From NCBI GenBank assembly GCA_030602845.1, contig JAUVYZ010000109.1, positions 1 to 6,923 of the forward strand: a DNA stretch of 6,923 nt, in the 5' to 3' direction. Positions 1 to 4,464 of the stretch are shown here, piece by piece. The notes under the pieces are model-generated. The model searched no databases and was not told the origin of the DNA. It worked only from the letters and a program-made list of their open reading frames with translations. Numbering within the stretch: position 1 is the first letter of the stretch; each line of letters starts with the position of its first letter. The stretch is from Phycisphaerae bacterium (lineage in GTDB: Bacteria > Planctomycetota > Phycisphaerae > Sedimentisphaerales > Anaerobacaceae). Both the position numbers and the translations under genes were made by a program.

Positions 1-24
1 CCCCTGCCAGCAACAAGCAGGGGG
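1..24. other. GC-rich hairpin at left edge, possible end of an upstream transcript
   Basis: CCCCTGC at 1-7 pairs perfectly with GCAGGGG at 17-23 around a 9-nt loop. No T-run follows on the + strand (the next bases are TCAAAA), so it is not a canonical intrinsic terminator in that direction. It may be the tail of an upstream gene's 3' region; in many bacteria tuf lies here, but nothing of tuf is visible. The rest of 25-128 shows no gene or tRNA fold that I can support; its open frame is not a recognisable protein. Confidence 0.35.
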
Positions 25-128
25 TCAAAAGTTCAGGTGCTCGCCTTGGTGAAGTGTAGCCTAGTGGCCATCTGCAGGGAAAGGAAATGTTTCTCAAGTA
101 AGCGTGCCTGCTCGGTGGGGAAGATTTT

Positions 129-299
129 GTGGCTAAGAAGAAGAGTAAAAGAGAATATGTCTGGCTTGAGTGCAGCCAATGCAGGGAGAGAAACTATCGC
201 ACAAGTGTTAGTGTGGCAGAGGGTACGCCGAAATTAAAGCTTAAGAAATTTTGTAAAAAGGAACGCAAGCATACCGTTCATAAGATACGGCGTAAATAA
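129..299 (+). CDS. rpmG: 50S ribosomal protein L33
   Basis: This 56-residue protein matches the L33 family in length and wording: a basic N-terminus (AKKKSKREYVWLEC), a CxxC pair at C15/C18, an NYRT segment, and the C-terminal KKFC...RKHTVHK block. L33 sits near the E site of the large subunit. The start is GTG at 129, preceded by GGGGAAG at 117-123 with 5 nt spacing; no better in-frame start is visible upstream. In zinc-binding L33 the second half of the knuckle is CxxC; here it reads C42-K-K-E45, so the fourth ligand position is Glu and classical four-Cys zinc binding is unlikely. The gene is the first of the block, followed by tRNA-Trp and secE, as in many bacteria. Identification is confident although the ORF is short and has a non-ATG start. 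Confidence 0.92.
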   Translation: MAKKKSKREYVWLECSQCRERNYRTSVSVAEGTPKLKLKKFCKKERKHTVHKIRRK

Positions 300-377
300 T
301 TGACAATCGGCAATTGACGATTGAAGCGGACTTTTCAATAGTCAATGGGAAATAATCAATAATCAATTGAGAATATT
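300..377. repeat. Spacer with degenerate CAATTG/ATTGAC repeats
   Basis: The rpmG-trnW spacer is built of related short words: TTGACAATCGG, CAATTGACGATTG, TCAATAGTCAATG, then AATAATCAATAATCAATTG. The first half (TTGAC/CAATTG) and second half (TCAAT/CAATTGA) are partly inverted with respect to each other, so the region may fold or be a decayed palindromic repeat. It is AT-rich and non-coding. Confidence 0.5.
314..342 (+). promoter_or_regulatory. Weak candidate sigma70-type promoter ahead of trnW-secE
   Basis: TTGACG at 314-319 is followed after exactly 17 nt by AATAGT at 337-342, which matches 4 of 6 bases of TATAAT. Placement about 35 nt upstream of the tRNA 5' end is sensible. It lies inside a repeat made of TTGAC-like words, so the -35 match may be coincidental. 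Confidence 0.2.
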
Positions 378-450
378 AGGCCAGTAGCTCAATTGGCAGA
401 GCGTCGGTCTCCAAAACCGAAGGTTGGGGGTTCGATTCCCTTCTGGCCTG
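378..450 (+). tRNA. trnW: tRNA-Trp (anticodon CCA)
   Basis: A full cloverleaf can be drawn by hand in 73 nt. The acceptor stem is AGGCCAG with CTGGCCT (378-384 and 443-449), the D stem GCTC with GAGC, the anticodon stem TCGGT with ACCGA around loop CTCCAAA, giving anticodon CCA, and the T arm GGGGG TTCGATT CCCTT with two G-T pairs. The discriminator base is G450, as expected for bacterial tRNA-Trp. The 3' CCA is not encoded and must be added. The tRNA lies just upstream of secE and is probably co-transcribed with it, as is common in bacteria. An open frame starting inside it at 393 is an extension of the secE frame and not a real protein start. Confidence 0.97.
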
Positions 451-503
451 CTTTGGAGTCTGAAGCGAGATACGACATACGCTTCACGAGATACGAGACT
501 GGT
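451..503. repeat. Hairpin of ATACGA-type repeats between tRNA-Trp and secE
   Basis: TGAAGCG at 461-467 pairs with CGCTTCA at 480-486 (7 bp, 12-nt loop), and outside it AGTCT (457-461) can pair with AGACT (496-500). The loop and flank carry repeated GAGATACGA/GACATACG words, which reappear in later spacers. It sits directly between the tRNA 3' end and the secE start, so it could influence 3' processing of the tRNA or secE translation; that is inference. Confidence 0.5.
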
Positions 504-905
504 ATGGCATTTGAGATTTATAAACGCGGTCAAGGCAAATACACAAGGCTCTGTAGTGGTTTTGGCGCGGCAATAATTGCAGGATTGGGCTGTTGGCGGC
601 TGTATGTAGAGCTGGAGCCCATTAGCTGGTGGGGACTGAGCCGAAGATGGGCATTGTGGATTGCGACTATGGTGCCCGTCGGTTTGTTTGTTGTCCTGGG
701 CCTTTCGATTTTTTGGTTGATGAATAAAGCTACAGTTGCAGATTTTATGATTGCCGCTGAAGGCGAGATGAAAAAGGTTAGCTGGTCGAGCAGAAGGGAA
801 ATAGCGGTTTCGACTTTTATCGTTATTGTCGTTGTGATTGTTGTTGCTGTGCTTCTTGGGGTCACAGATTTAAGTTTTAAAATGTTTTTCACTTGGCTTT
901 TATAA
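504..905 (+). CDS. secE: Preprotein translocase subunit SecE
   Basis: SecE clamps the SecY channel of the SecYEG protein-conducting complex in the cytoplasmic membrane. The 133-residue product has the family core near its C-terminus: an amphipathic helix with FMIAAEGEMKKVSWSSRREI at about 79-100, followed by a hydrophobic helix at about 101-121. Two further hydrophobic segments at about 17-35 and 50-73 make this the three-helix form known from Gammaproteobacteria rather than the short single-helix form. The start is ATG 504, because the open frame upstream of it runs back into the tRNA; a weak GAG (495-497) lies 6 nt before it. Translation from ATG 504 gives a plausible short basic N-terminus (MAFEIYKRGQGKY). 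secE-nusG adjacency supports the call. Confidence 0.93.
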   Translation: MAFEIYKRGQGKYTRLCSGFGAAIIAGLGCWRLYVELEPISWWGLSRRWALWIATMVPVGLFVVLGLSIFWLMNKATVADFMIAAEGEMKKVSWSSRREIAVSTFIVIVVVIVVAVLLGVTDLSFKMFFTWLL

Positions 906-1134
906 TATTTAAGGTCGGCGGAATAATCGGTGGATAGTTAGAGAGTTAAAAGCGCAAAGTGCAAACAAATCAGTATTGCATTAAAATGATCGGATTTTTA
1001 GCGAGATTAAAGGGTCGGAAGCCCTCTCAAGCATTTTGACACTCAAGACACTCAAAGGCGGGAACAAACTTTGTGCGAAATTTGTTAGGTTAGTACTCGA
1101 TGGTTTTTGGGTTTTTTAGCTTATAGGTATTGAT
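906..1134. other. 229-nt secE-nusG spacer with a 9-bp tandem repeat
   Basis: No gene, tRNA or convincing promoter is visible. A perfect 9-bp tandem repeat, GACACTCAA twice, lies at 1038-1055. TTGACA at 1036-1041 overlaps it but has no acceptable -10 element 16-18 nt downstream. A T-rich run (about 1101-1118) lacks a preceding stem, so it is not a terminator. TATAAT at 901-906 overlaps the secE stop codon and lacks a good -35. The nusG ribosome-binding site AGG (1125-1127) ends the spacer. Confidence 0.4.
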
Positions 1135-1677
1135 ATGCAGTGGTACGTTTTACGGGTTGCGGCAAATAAAGAAGTGCAGGTCAAAGAAGCTCTTATGCAG
1201 AAAGTAAAAAGGGATGGTTTAAGCGATATTGTCGGCAGAATAGAGGTTCCCGTTGAGCAGGTCAAGCGCATCCGCGGCAGCAGGCAAACAGTCCATAAGC
1301 GAAAGCTGTATCCCGGCTATGTTTTTATGGAGATGGAGCCGACCGAGGATGGCCGGGTCAAGGAAAAGGCGTGGTTTATGATTAAGGAAACCTCCGGCGT
1401 CGGAGATTTCATCGGCACAGAAGGAATTCCCACGCCGATGCGTGATACGGATGTGGCGAAGATGCTTTTAGAGGCGGAAAGGCCTGAAGAGGCGCCGAGC
1501 ATCAGAGTCGAGTTTGAGAAAGGCGATATGATTAAAATTCGAGAAGGTGCCTTTGAGAACTTTGAAGGCACAGTCGATTCGATTGACTCCGAGCGCGGGA
1601 TTGTGAAGGTGATTGTTACGATATTCGGCAGGCCTACACCGCTAGATATAGAGTATTGGCAGATTGAAAAAATATAA
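1135..1677 (+). CDS. nusG: Transcription termination/antitermination factor NusG
   Basis: NusG binds the RNA polymerase clamp to promote processive elongation, works with Rho and NusA, and can bridge polymerase to ribosomal protein S10. The 180-residue product has the usual two-domain build. An N-terminal NGN domain (about 1-118) begins MQWYVLRVAANKE and contains the hallmark YPGYVFM at about 59-65. A C-terminal KOW domain (about 125-180) has FEKGDMIKI and GAFENFEGTV and ends IFGRPTPLDIEYWQIEKI. Length is typical. The start is ATG 1135 with AGG at 1125-1127, 7 nt upstream. It follows secE and precedes rplK, the standard order, and is likely part of the same transcript. Confidence 0.97.
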   Translation: MQWYVLRVAANKEVQVKEALMQKVKRDGLSDIVGRIEVPVEQVKRIRGSRQTVHKRKLYPGYVFMEMEPTEDGRVKEKAWFMIKETSGVGDFIGTEGIPTPMRDTDVAKMLLEAERPEEAPSIRVEFEKGDMIKIREGAFENFEGTVDSIDSERGIVKVIVTIFGRPTPLDIEYWQIEKI

Positions 1678-1746
1678 ATTCGCATTACGTGTTGCGTGAT
1701 GCGCATTGCACAAGACGGTATGCGACATACGATATAAAGGTGAAGG
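1678..1746. repeat. Palindromic repeat spacer between nusG and rplK
   Basis: CGCATTACG (1681-1689) and CGTGATGCG (1695-1703) form a 9-bp stem with one G-T wobble and loop TGTTG. A second small hairpin follows: GTATG (1718-1722) with CATAC (1726-1730) around CGA. The words GCATTACG, GCGACATACG and ATACGAT are of the same family as those flanking secE and rpoB. The rplK ribosome-binding site AGGTG (1738-1742) lies just downstream. It could be an RNA-level control site for rplK-rplA (L1 often binds near here in other bacteria), but no L1-site consensus was recognised. Confidence 0.5.
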
Positions 1747-2178
1747 ATGGCTAAAGAAGTAGCAATAAAGATTAAATTACAGGCACCGGGCGGCCAGGCG
1801 ACACCGGCGCCGCCGATAGGACCTGCTTTGGGTCAGAACGGCGTTAATATCGGCCAGTTTGTTTCGCAGTTTAATGAGCGAACAAAAGAGCTTAACGGAA
1901 CAATCGTGCCGGTTGTGATAACGGTCTATAAGGACAAAAGTTTCACCTTTGAGGTCAAGAGTTCCCCGGCGGCGGTCCTGCTGAAACAGGCGGCTGAAAT
2001 CGCAAAGGGCAATGGCGTTCCAAATAAAGAAAAAGTTGGAAAAATCAGTGCCGAGCAACTGCGTAAAATTACTGAGACTAAGTTCAAGGATCTGAACGCA
2101 TACGATTTGGTCCAGGCCGAAAAAATTATCAGAGGTACCGCCCGAAGTATGGGTATAGAAATAGAAGATAGCGTATAG
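1747..2178 (+). CDS. rplK: 50S ribosomal protein L11
   Basis: L11 binds the GTPase-associated region of 23S rRNA and forms the base of the stalk with L10 and L7/L12. The 143-residue product matches the family end to end. The N-terminal domain starts MAKEVAIKIKLQ and carries APGGQATPAPPIGPALGQ, the proline-rich switch region at about 13-30. The C-terminal rRNA-binding domain (about 72-140) ends with the signature QAEKIIRGTARSMGIEIED. The ATG at 1747 has AGGTG 4 nt upstream. Length is typical and nothing is missing. rplA lies downstream as expected, but after an unusually long 226-nt repeat-filled spacer. Confidence 0.98.
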   Translation: MAKEVAIKIKLQAPGGQATPAPPIGPALGQNGVNIGQFVSQFNERTKELNGTIVPVVITVYKDKSFTFEVKSSPAAVLLKQAAEIAKGNGVPNKEKVGKISAEQLRKITETKFKDLNAYDLVQAEKIIRGTARSMGIEIEDSV

Positions 2179-2189
2179 CGGTTAGAAAG

Positions 2190-2400
2190 AGATTTCCGAC
2201 TTTCGATTTCTAAATGACGATTGAAAAAATACGAAATTCGAAATCCGAAGCACGAAACAAATATAAACGCGGATACGCACGCTTCTGACAGGCGTGACCG
2301 AAGTACAAAATTCGAAACGGGTAAAATAGTATTTTGAACATTTGGTATTCGAAATTCGAATTTGTTTCGGATTTTGGTATTCGACATTCGGATTTGTATG
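2190..2400. repeat. Palindromic TTCGAA-type repeat element between rplK and rplA
   Basis: This spacer is dominated by repeated ACGAAATTCGAAATCCG-like words on the left (about 2230-2262) and their inverted counterparts on the right (about 2341-2397). A perfect 10-bp inverted match is CGAAACAAAT at 2253-2262 against ATTTGTTTCG at 2360-2369. A central hairpin pairs CACGC (2278-2282) with GCGTG (2292-2296). ATTCGAAATTCGAAT at 2347-2361 is nearly self-complementary. This looks like one copy of a non-coding MITE-like or palindromic intergenic element; I recall similar words in planctomycete and other uncultured-lineage assemblies, which is memory and not a search. It reaches to within a few bases of the rplA start codon. 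Confidence 0.6.
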
Positions 2401-2404
2401 AGCT

Positions 2405-3091
2405 ATGAGATTTAGAAGCAAAAGATACAAAAAAGAGTCACAACAACTAACCCCCGCTTCCGCGGGGGCGATGAATCTGGCCGAGGCGGTCGAAAAAGTT
2501 AAATCGTTTAAGTCGGTAAAATTTGACCAGACCATAGAATGTGTATTGCACTTGGGCATCGACCCGAAGCAGGCCGACCAGTTGATTCGCGGCTCAATAT
2601 CTTTGCCTCACGGGATAGGTAAGCAGAAAAAAGTTATTGCTTTCTGTGAGGACTCGGCCATCGAAGCAGCGCGGGCGGCTGGTGCCATTGAGGCCGGCTG
2701 TGATGAGCTGGTAAAAAAGGTCTCGGATGGCTGGCTGGATTTCGATGTGGCTATCGCCTCGCCAAAGGTGATGAGCAGGGTAGGCAAGCTCGGCCGGGTT
2801 CTTGGGCCCCAGGGTAAGATGCCTTCGCCCAAAAACGGCACGGTAACTGCCGATGTTGCAACCGCAGTAGCCGAATTCGCCGCGGGCAAAGTCGAGTTTA
2901 AAAACGATGCCGGCAGTAATATCCACATAGTAGTCGGTAAGCAAAGCTTCGAGACTAAAAAATTAATAGGAAATATTGAGGCGTTTGTCTCACATATAAA
3001 GAGGATTAAACCGTCGGCGGCAAAAGGTACATATATCAAAAAGATGTGTATATCTGCGACGATGAGCCCGAGCATAGTGGTTAGTATTTAG
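2405..3091 (+). CDS. rplA: 50S ribosomal protein L1
   Basis: L1 forms the mobile L1 stalk that moves deacylated tRNA out of the E site, and in many bacteria represses its own rplK-rplA mRNA. The 228-residue product is full length. It begins with the basic RSKRYKK helix and has KFDQTIECVLHLGIDPKQ, GSISLPHGIGK, the signature GKLGRVLGPQGKMPSPKNGTV at about 129-149, KVEFKNDAGSNIH, and ends GTYIKKMCISATMSPSI. Start choice: ATG 2405, because an in-frame TGA at 2399-2401 blocks any earlier start and the RSKRYKK helix belongs to the family. No clear Shine-Dalgarno precedes this ATG; the upstream bases belong to the repeat element. A second in-frame ATG at 2471 follows GGGGG, but would remove the conserved N-terminus. 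Codons 16-21 form a GC-only hairpin. Confidence 0.97.
   Translation: MRFRSKRYKKESQQLTPASAGAMNLAEAVEKVKSFKSVKFDQTIECVLHLGIDPKQADQLIRGSISLPHGIGKQKKVIAFCEDSAIEAARAAGAIEAGCDELVKKVSDGWLDFDVAIASPKVMSRVGKLGRVLGPQGKMPSPKNGTVTADVATAVAEFAAGKVEFKNDAGSNIHIVVGKQSFETKKLIGNIEAFVSHIKRIKPSAAKGTYIKKMCISATMSPSIVVSI
2451..2468 (+). other. Perfect GC hairpin inside the 5' coding region of rplA
   Basis: CCCCCGC (2451-2457) and GCGGGGG (2462-2468) pair without mismatch around a TTCC tetraloop, giving a very stable 7-bp all-GC stem about 46 nt after the rplA start codon. It is in frame and encodes roughly TPASAG. Its base composition differs sharply from the A-rich codons just before it. It could be a translation-slowing or regulatory mRNA structure, or a small palindrome that entered the reading frame. 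Confidence 0.7.
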
Positions 3092-3162
3092 AAGCTATCT
3101 GCCGACCAGCAGTCAAAAATTAGCTAAAGGTCGAAAACTATTAAATATTGACAGGCGATAAG

Positions 3163-3696
3163 ATGAGCAAGTACGTAAAAGAATTGCTGCAGACGGAACT
3201 GGAAAAGAAAATTACCAGCGAAGGTATCAAAGATTTTTTGGTTGTCAGTACCAGGGGTGTCGGAGGTGTTGACGGAAACCAGATGCGCGGCGAGCTCAAA
3301 GAAAAAGGCATCAAATTGTTGGTGGTGAAGAATTCACTGTTTAGAAAGGCGCTGCGTAAGCAACAGATGGAACCAGCAGCGGTCCTGTTCAGTGGTCCCT
3401 GCACTGTTGCTTATGGCGGTGACAGCGTCGTTGACGTTGCAAAAGAACTGGCCGAGTGGACCAGGAAGGTCCAAGTGATAGAGATTAAAGGTGCCTTTGT
3501 GGATGGCTCAGCAATAGAGGCCAAAGCAGCAGAAGAACTTTCGAAGATGCCGACGCGAGCACAGTTGCAGAGCGAAATTGTCACGCTGGCACAGTCGCCG
3601 GGGGCAAGATTGGCCGCCACCTTTGGTGTTCCTGCAGGAATTATCGCAGGTTGTATAAAAACTATCGCCGAAAGGGCTGAAAAACAAGCAGCCTGA
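3163..3696 (+). CDS. rplJ: 50S ribosomal protein L10
   Basis: L10 anchors L7/L12 dimers to the ribosome and forms the stalk base with L11. The 177-residue product has the family layout: an N-terminal globular rRNA-binding domain (about 1-135) with SKYVKELLQTELEKK, DFLVVSTRGVGG, KGIKLLVVKNSLFRKAL, LFSGPCTVAYG and KGAFVDG. A C-terminal alpha-helical tail (about 136-177), ending in GCIKTIAERAEKQ, carries the L7/L12 docking sites. The start is ATG 3163 with AGG (3153-3155) 7 nt upstream; an in-frame TTG at 3148 is less likely because the family begins with the MSKYVK helix. A 71-nt spacer after rplA contains no obvious L10-leader fold that I could draw. Confidence 0.97.
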   Translation: MSKYVKELLQTELEKKITSEGIKDFLVVSTRGVGGVDGNQMRGELKEKGIKLLVVKNSLFRKALRKQQMEPAAVLFSGPCTVAYGGDSVVDVAKELAEWTRKVQVIEIKGAFVDGSAIEAKAAEELSKMPTRAQLQSEIVTLAQSPGARLAATFGVPAGIIAGCIKTIAERAEKQAA

Positions 3697-3853
3697 GAGG
3701 AGCTAAGAACTAAAAGCGAAAAACGAAAAACCATAATTTAGAATTCAAAAACTTTGCGCAATAGGTTGCTTGTGTGGTTGCCCCTGTAATGGGTTAAACG
3801 AAACTGCGGGGTTTCGGCTACCAGCAGGCCTTAACTAATAGGAGTCAAAAGAG
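3697..3853 (+). promoter_or_regulatory. Possibly structured rplJ-rplL spacer
   Basis: The 157-nt spacer has an A-rich first half with repeated CGAAAAACGAAAAAC words and a more GC-rich second half. There, CGAAAC (3799-3804) pairs with GTTTCG (3811-3816) around TGCGGG. CCCC at 3781-3784 could instead pair with GGGG at 3808-3811, giving mutually exclusive folds. The strong AGGAG (3840-3844) for rplL follows. L7/L12 is needed in several copies per L10, so a spacer that boosts rplL translation would be sensible. Function is inferred only. Confidence 0.3.
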
Positions 3854-4327
3854 ATGGCAGAGGAACAAGCGAAGGAAACCAAGGAAGCGAAAGAAACCAA
3901 GAAAACGAAAGAAGCACAGGAAGCTAATAAAGAGACAAAGAAATGGAGCAGTGAGATTAAGAAGCTTGGCGACAAGATAGCAGGCCTGAAATTGATGCAG
4001 GCCAAAGAGCTTGGCGATTATCTCAAGGAAGAATATGGTATTGAGCCGGCAGCCGGCGGCGCCGTTGTGAGGGCAGGCCCCGCTGTACAGGCCGAGGCCG
4101 AGGAAGCTGAAGAGAAAACCAGCTTTGATGTAATCCTCAAAGAATTCGGCGATAAAAAGATTCAGGTTATCAAAGAAGTAAGAGCCTTGACGGCATTGGG
4201 ATTGAAGGAAGCCAAGGACCTGGTCGACGGCGTTCCCAGGCCGGTCAAAGAAGGGGTGAGCAAAGAAGATGCCGAAGCCGCCCAGAAGCAGCTTGAAGCT
4301 GCAGGTGCAGTGGTTGAAATCTTGTGA
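3854..4327 (+). CDS. rplL: 50S ribosomal protein L7/L12 with Lys/Glu-rich N-terminal extension
   Basis: L7/L12 is the multicopy stalk protein that recruits and stimulates the translational GTPases. The product has 157 residues; the usual length is about 120-130. The dimerisation domain is about 31-64 (WSSEIKKLGDKIAGLKLMQAKELGDYLKEEYGI), an Ala/Gly/Glu hinge about 65-87, and the factor-binding C-terminal domain about 88-157 with KTSFDVILKEFGDKKIQVIKEVR, GLKEAKDLVDG and KEGVSKEDAE. The surplus is an N-terminal segment of about 30 residues made of imperfect six-residue repeats (AKETKE, AKETKK, TKEAQE, ANKETKK). AGGAG at 3840-3844, 9 nt before ATG 3854, supports translation of this extension, and no in-frame ATG lies between it and the dimerisation domain. 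Confidence 0.97.
   Translation: MAEEQAKETKEAKETKKTKEAQEANKETKKWSSEIKKLGDKIAGLKLMQAKELGDYLKEEYGIEPAAGGAVVRAGPAVQAEAEEAEEKTSFDVILKEFGDKKIQVIKEVRALTALGLKEAKDLVDGVPRPVKEGVSKEDAEAAQKQLEAAGAVVEIL
3869..3943 (+). repeat. 18-bp imperfect tandem repeat in the rplL 5' coding region
   Basis: Three 18-nt units (3869-3886, 3887-3904, 3905-3922) and one 21-nt unit (3923-3943) align with each other. Unit one is GCGAAGGAAACCAAGGAA and unit two differs at two positions. They encode the charged hexapeptides AKETKE, AKETKK, TKEAQE and ANKETKK. The array ends exactly at the Trp codon that begins the dimerisation domain, so the extension appears to have grown by slippage or unequal duplication of a short unit. 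Confidence 0.75.
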
Positions 4328-4399
4328 TGCGTGGTGCGTATCGCGTGAAAAGAAAAGCGCTATACGAAGTACACAATACGCTATTTTAAGGAGTGTCGG
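4328..4399. repeat. ATACGC-type palindromic spacer between rplL and rpoB
   Basis: CGTATCGCG (4337-4345) pairs with CGCTATACG (4358-4366) with one mismatch, and GCGTAT (4336-4341) can pair instead with ATACGC (4376-4381). Words of the GCGTAT/ATACGC/ATACGA family match those near secE and rplK. A TATTTT follows the second arm, but with only four T it is not a convincing terminator. In E. coli an attenuator lies in the same gap; here it is only a possibility. AAGGAG (4388-4393) closes the spacer. Confidence 0.45.
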
Positions 4400-4464
4400 A
4401 TGGTCCGGCACCAATCTTTGGTGCTGGAAAAGCAATTCGGACATTTAATACGGGAGACTGGTAA
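4393..4464 (+). other. Decayed duplicate of the rpoB start region forming a short ORF that overlaps rpoB as TAATG
   Basis: From GTG 4393 a 23-codon frame (MSDGPAPIFGAGKAIRTFNT, then GDW) ends with TAA at 4462-4464, whose last A is the first base of the rpoB ATG. Its IFGAGKAIRTFN resembles the RpoB start KIGAGETVRNFG, and at DNA level TTGGTGCTGGA occurs at 4418-4428 and again at 4474-4484. The copies are 56 nt apart, so not in the same frame. A second frame from ATG 4400, with AAGGAG 6 nt upstream, gives 41 codons ending at 4525 inside rpoB. Which, if either, is translated is unknown. Confidence 0.45.

Noticed and set aside
37..237. 66-codon frame overlapping rpmG
   Set aside because: It overlaps rpmG in another frame, has no family resemblance and no good RBS.
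393..503. Upstream extension of the secE frame giving a 170-residue protein
   Set aside because: It would begin inside tRNA-Trp and add 37 residues from tRNA and repeat sequence; ATG 504 gives the family-like start.
1036..1064. TTGACA at 1036-1041 as a nusG promoter
   Set aside because: No -10-like hexamer lies 16-18 nt downstream, and the motif overlaps a 9-bp tandem repeat.
1101..1118. T-rich run before nusG as a terminator
   Set aside because: No stem precedes the T-run.
2190..2400. CRISPR array in the rplK-rplA spacer
   Set aside because: The repeat words are short, degenerate and directly adjacent, with no constant repeat-spacer periodicity.
2471..2473. Alternative rplA start at an ATG behind GGGGG
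   Set aside because: It would remove the RSKRYKK segment conserved in L1; the G-run is one arm of the hairpin.
3148..3162. TTG start five codons upstream of rplJ
   Set aside because: ATG 3163 has AGG at a proper distance and starts the conserved MSKYVK helix.
3845..4444. Long antisense open frame opposite rplL
   Set aside because: It is the complement of the well-supported rplL gene, and its low-complexity Phe/Leu-rich composition mirrors the Lys/Glu repeat.
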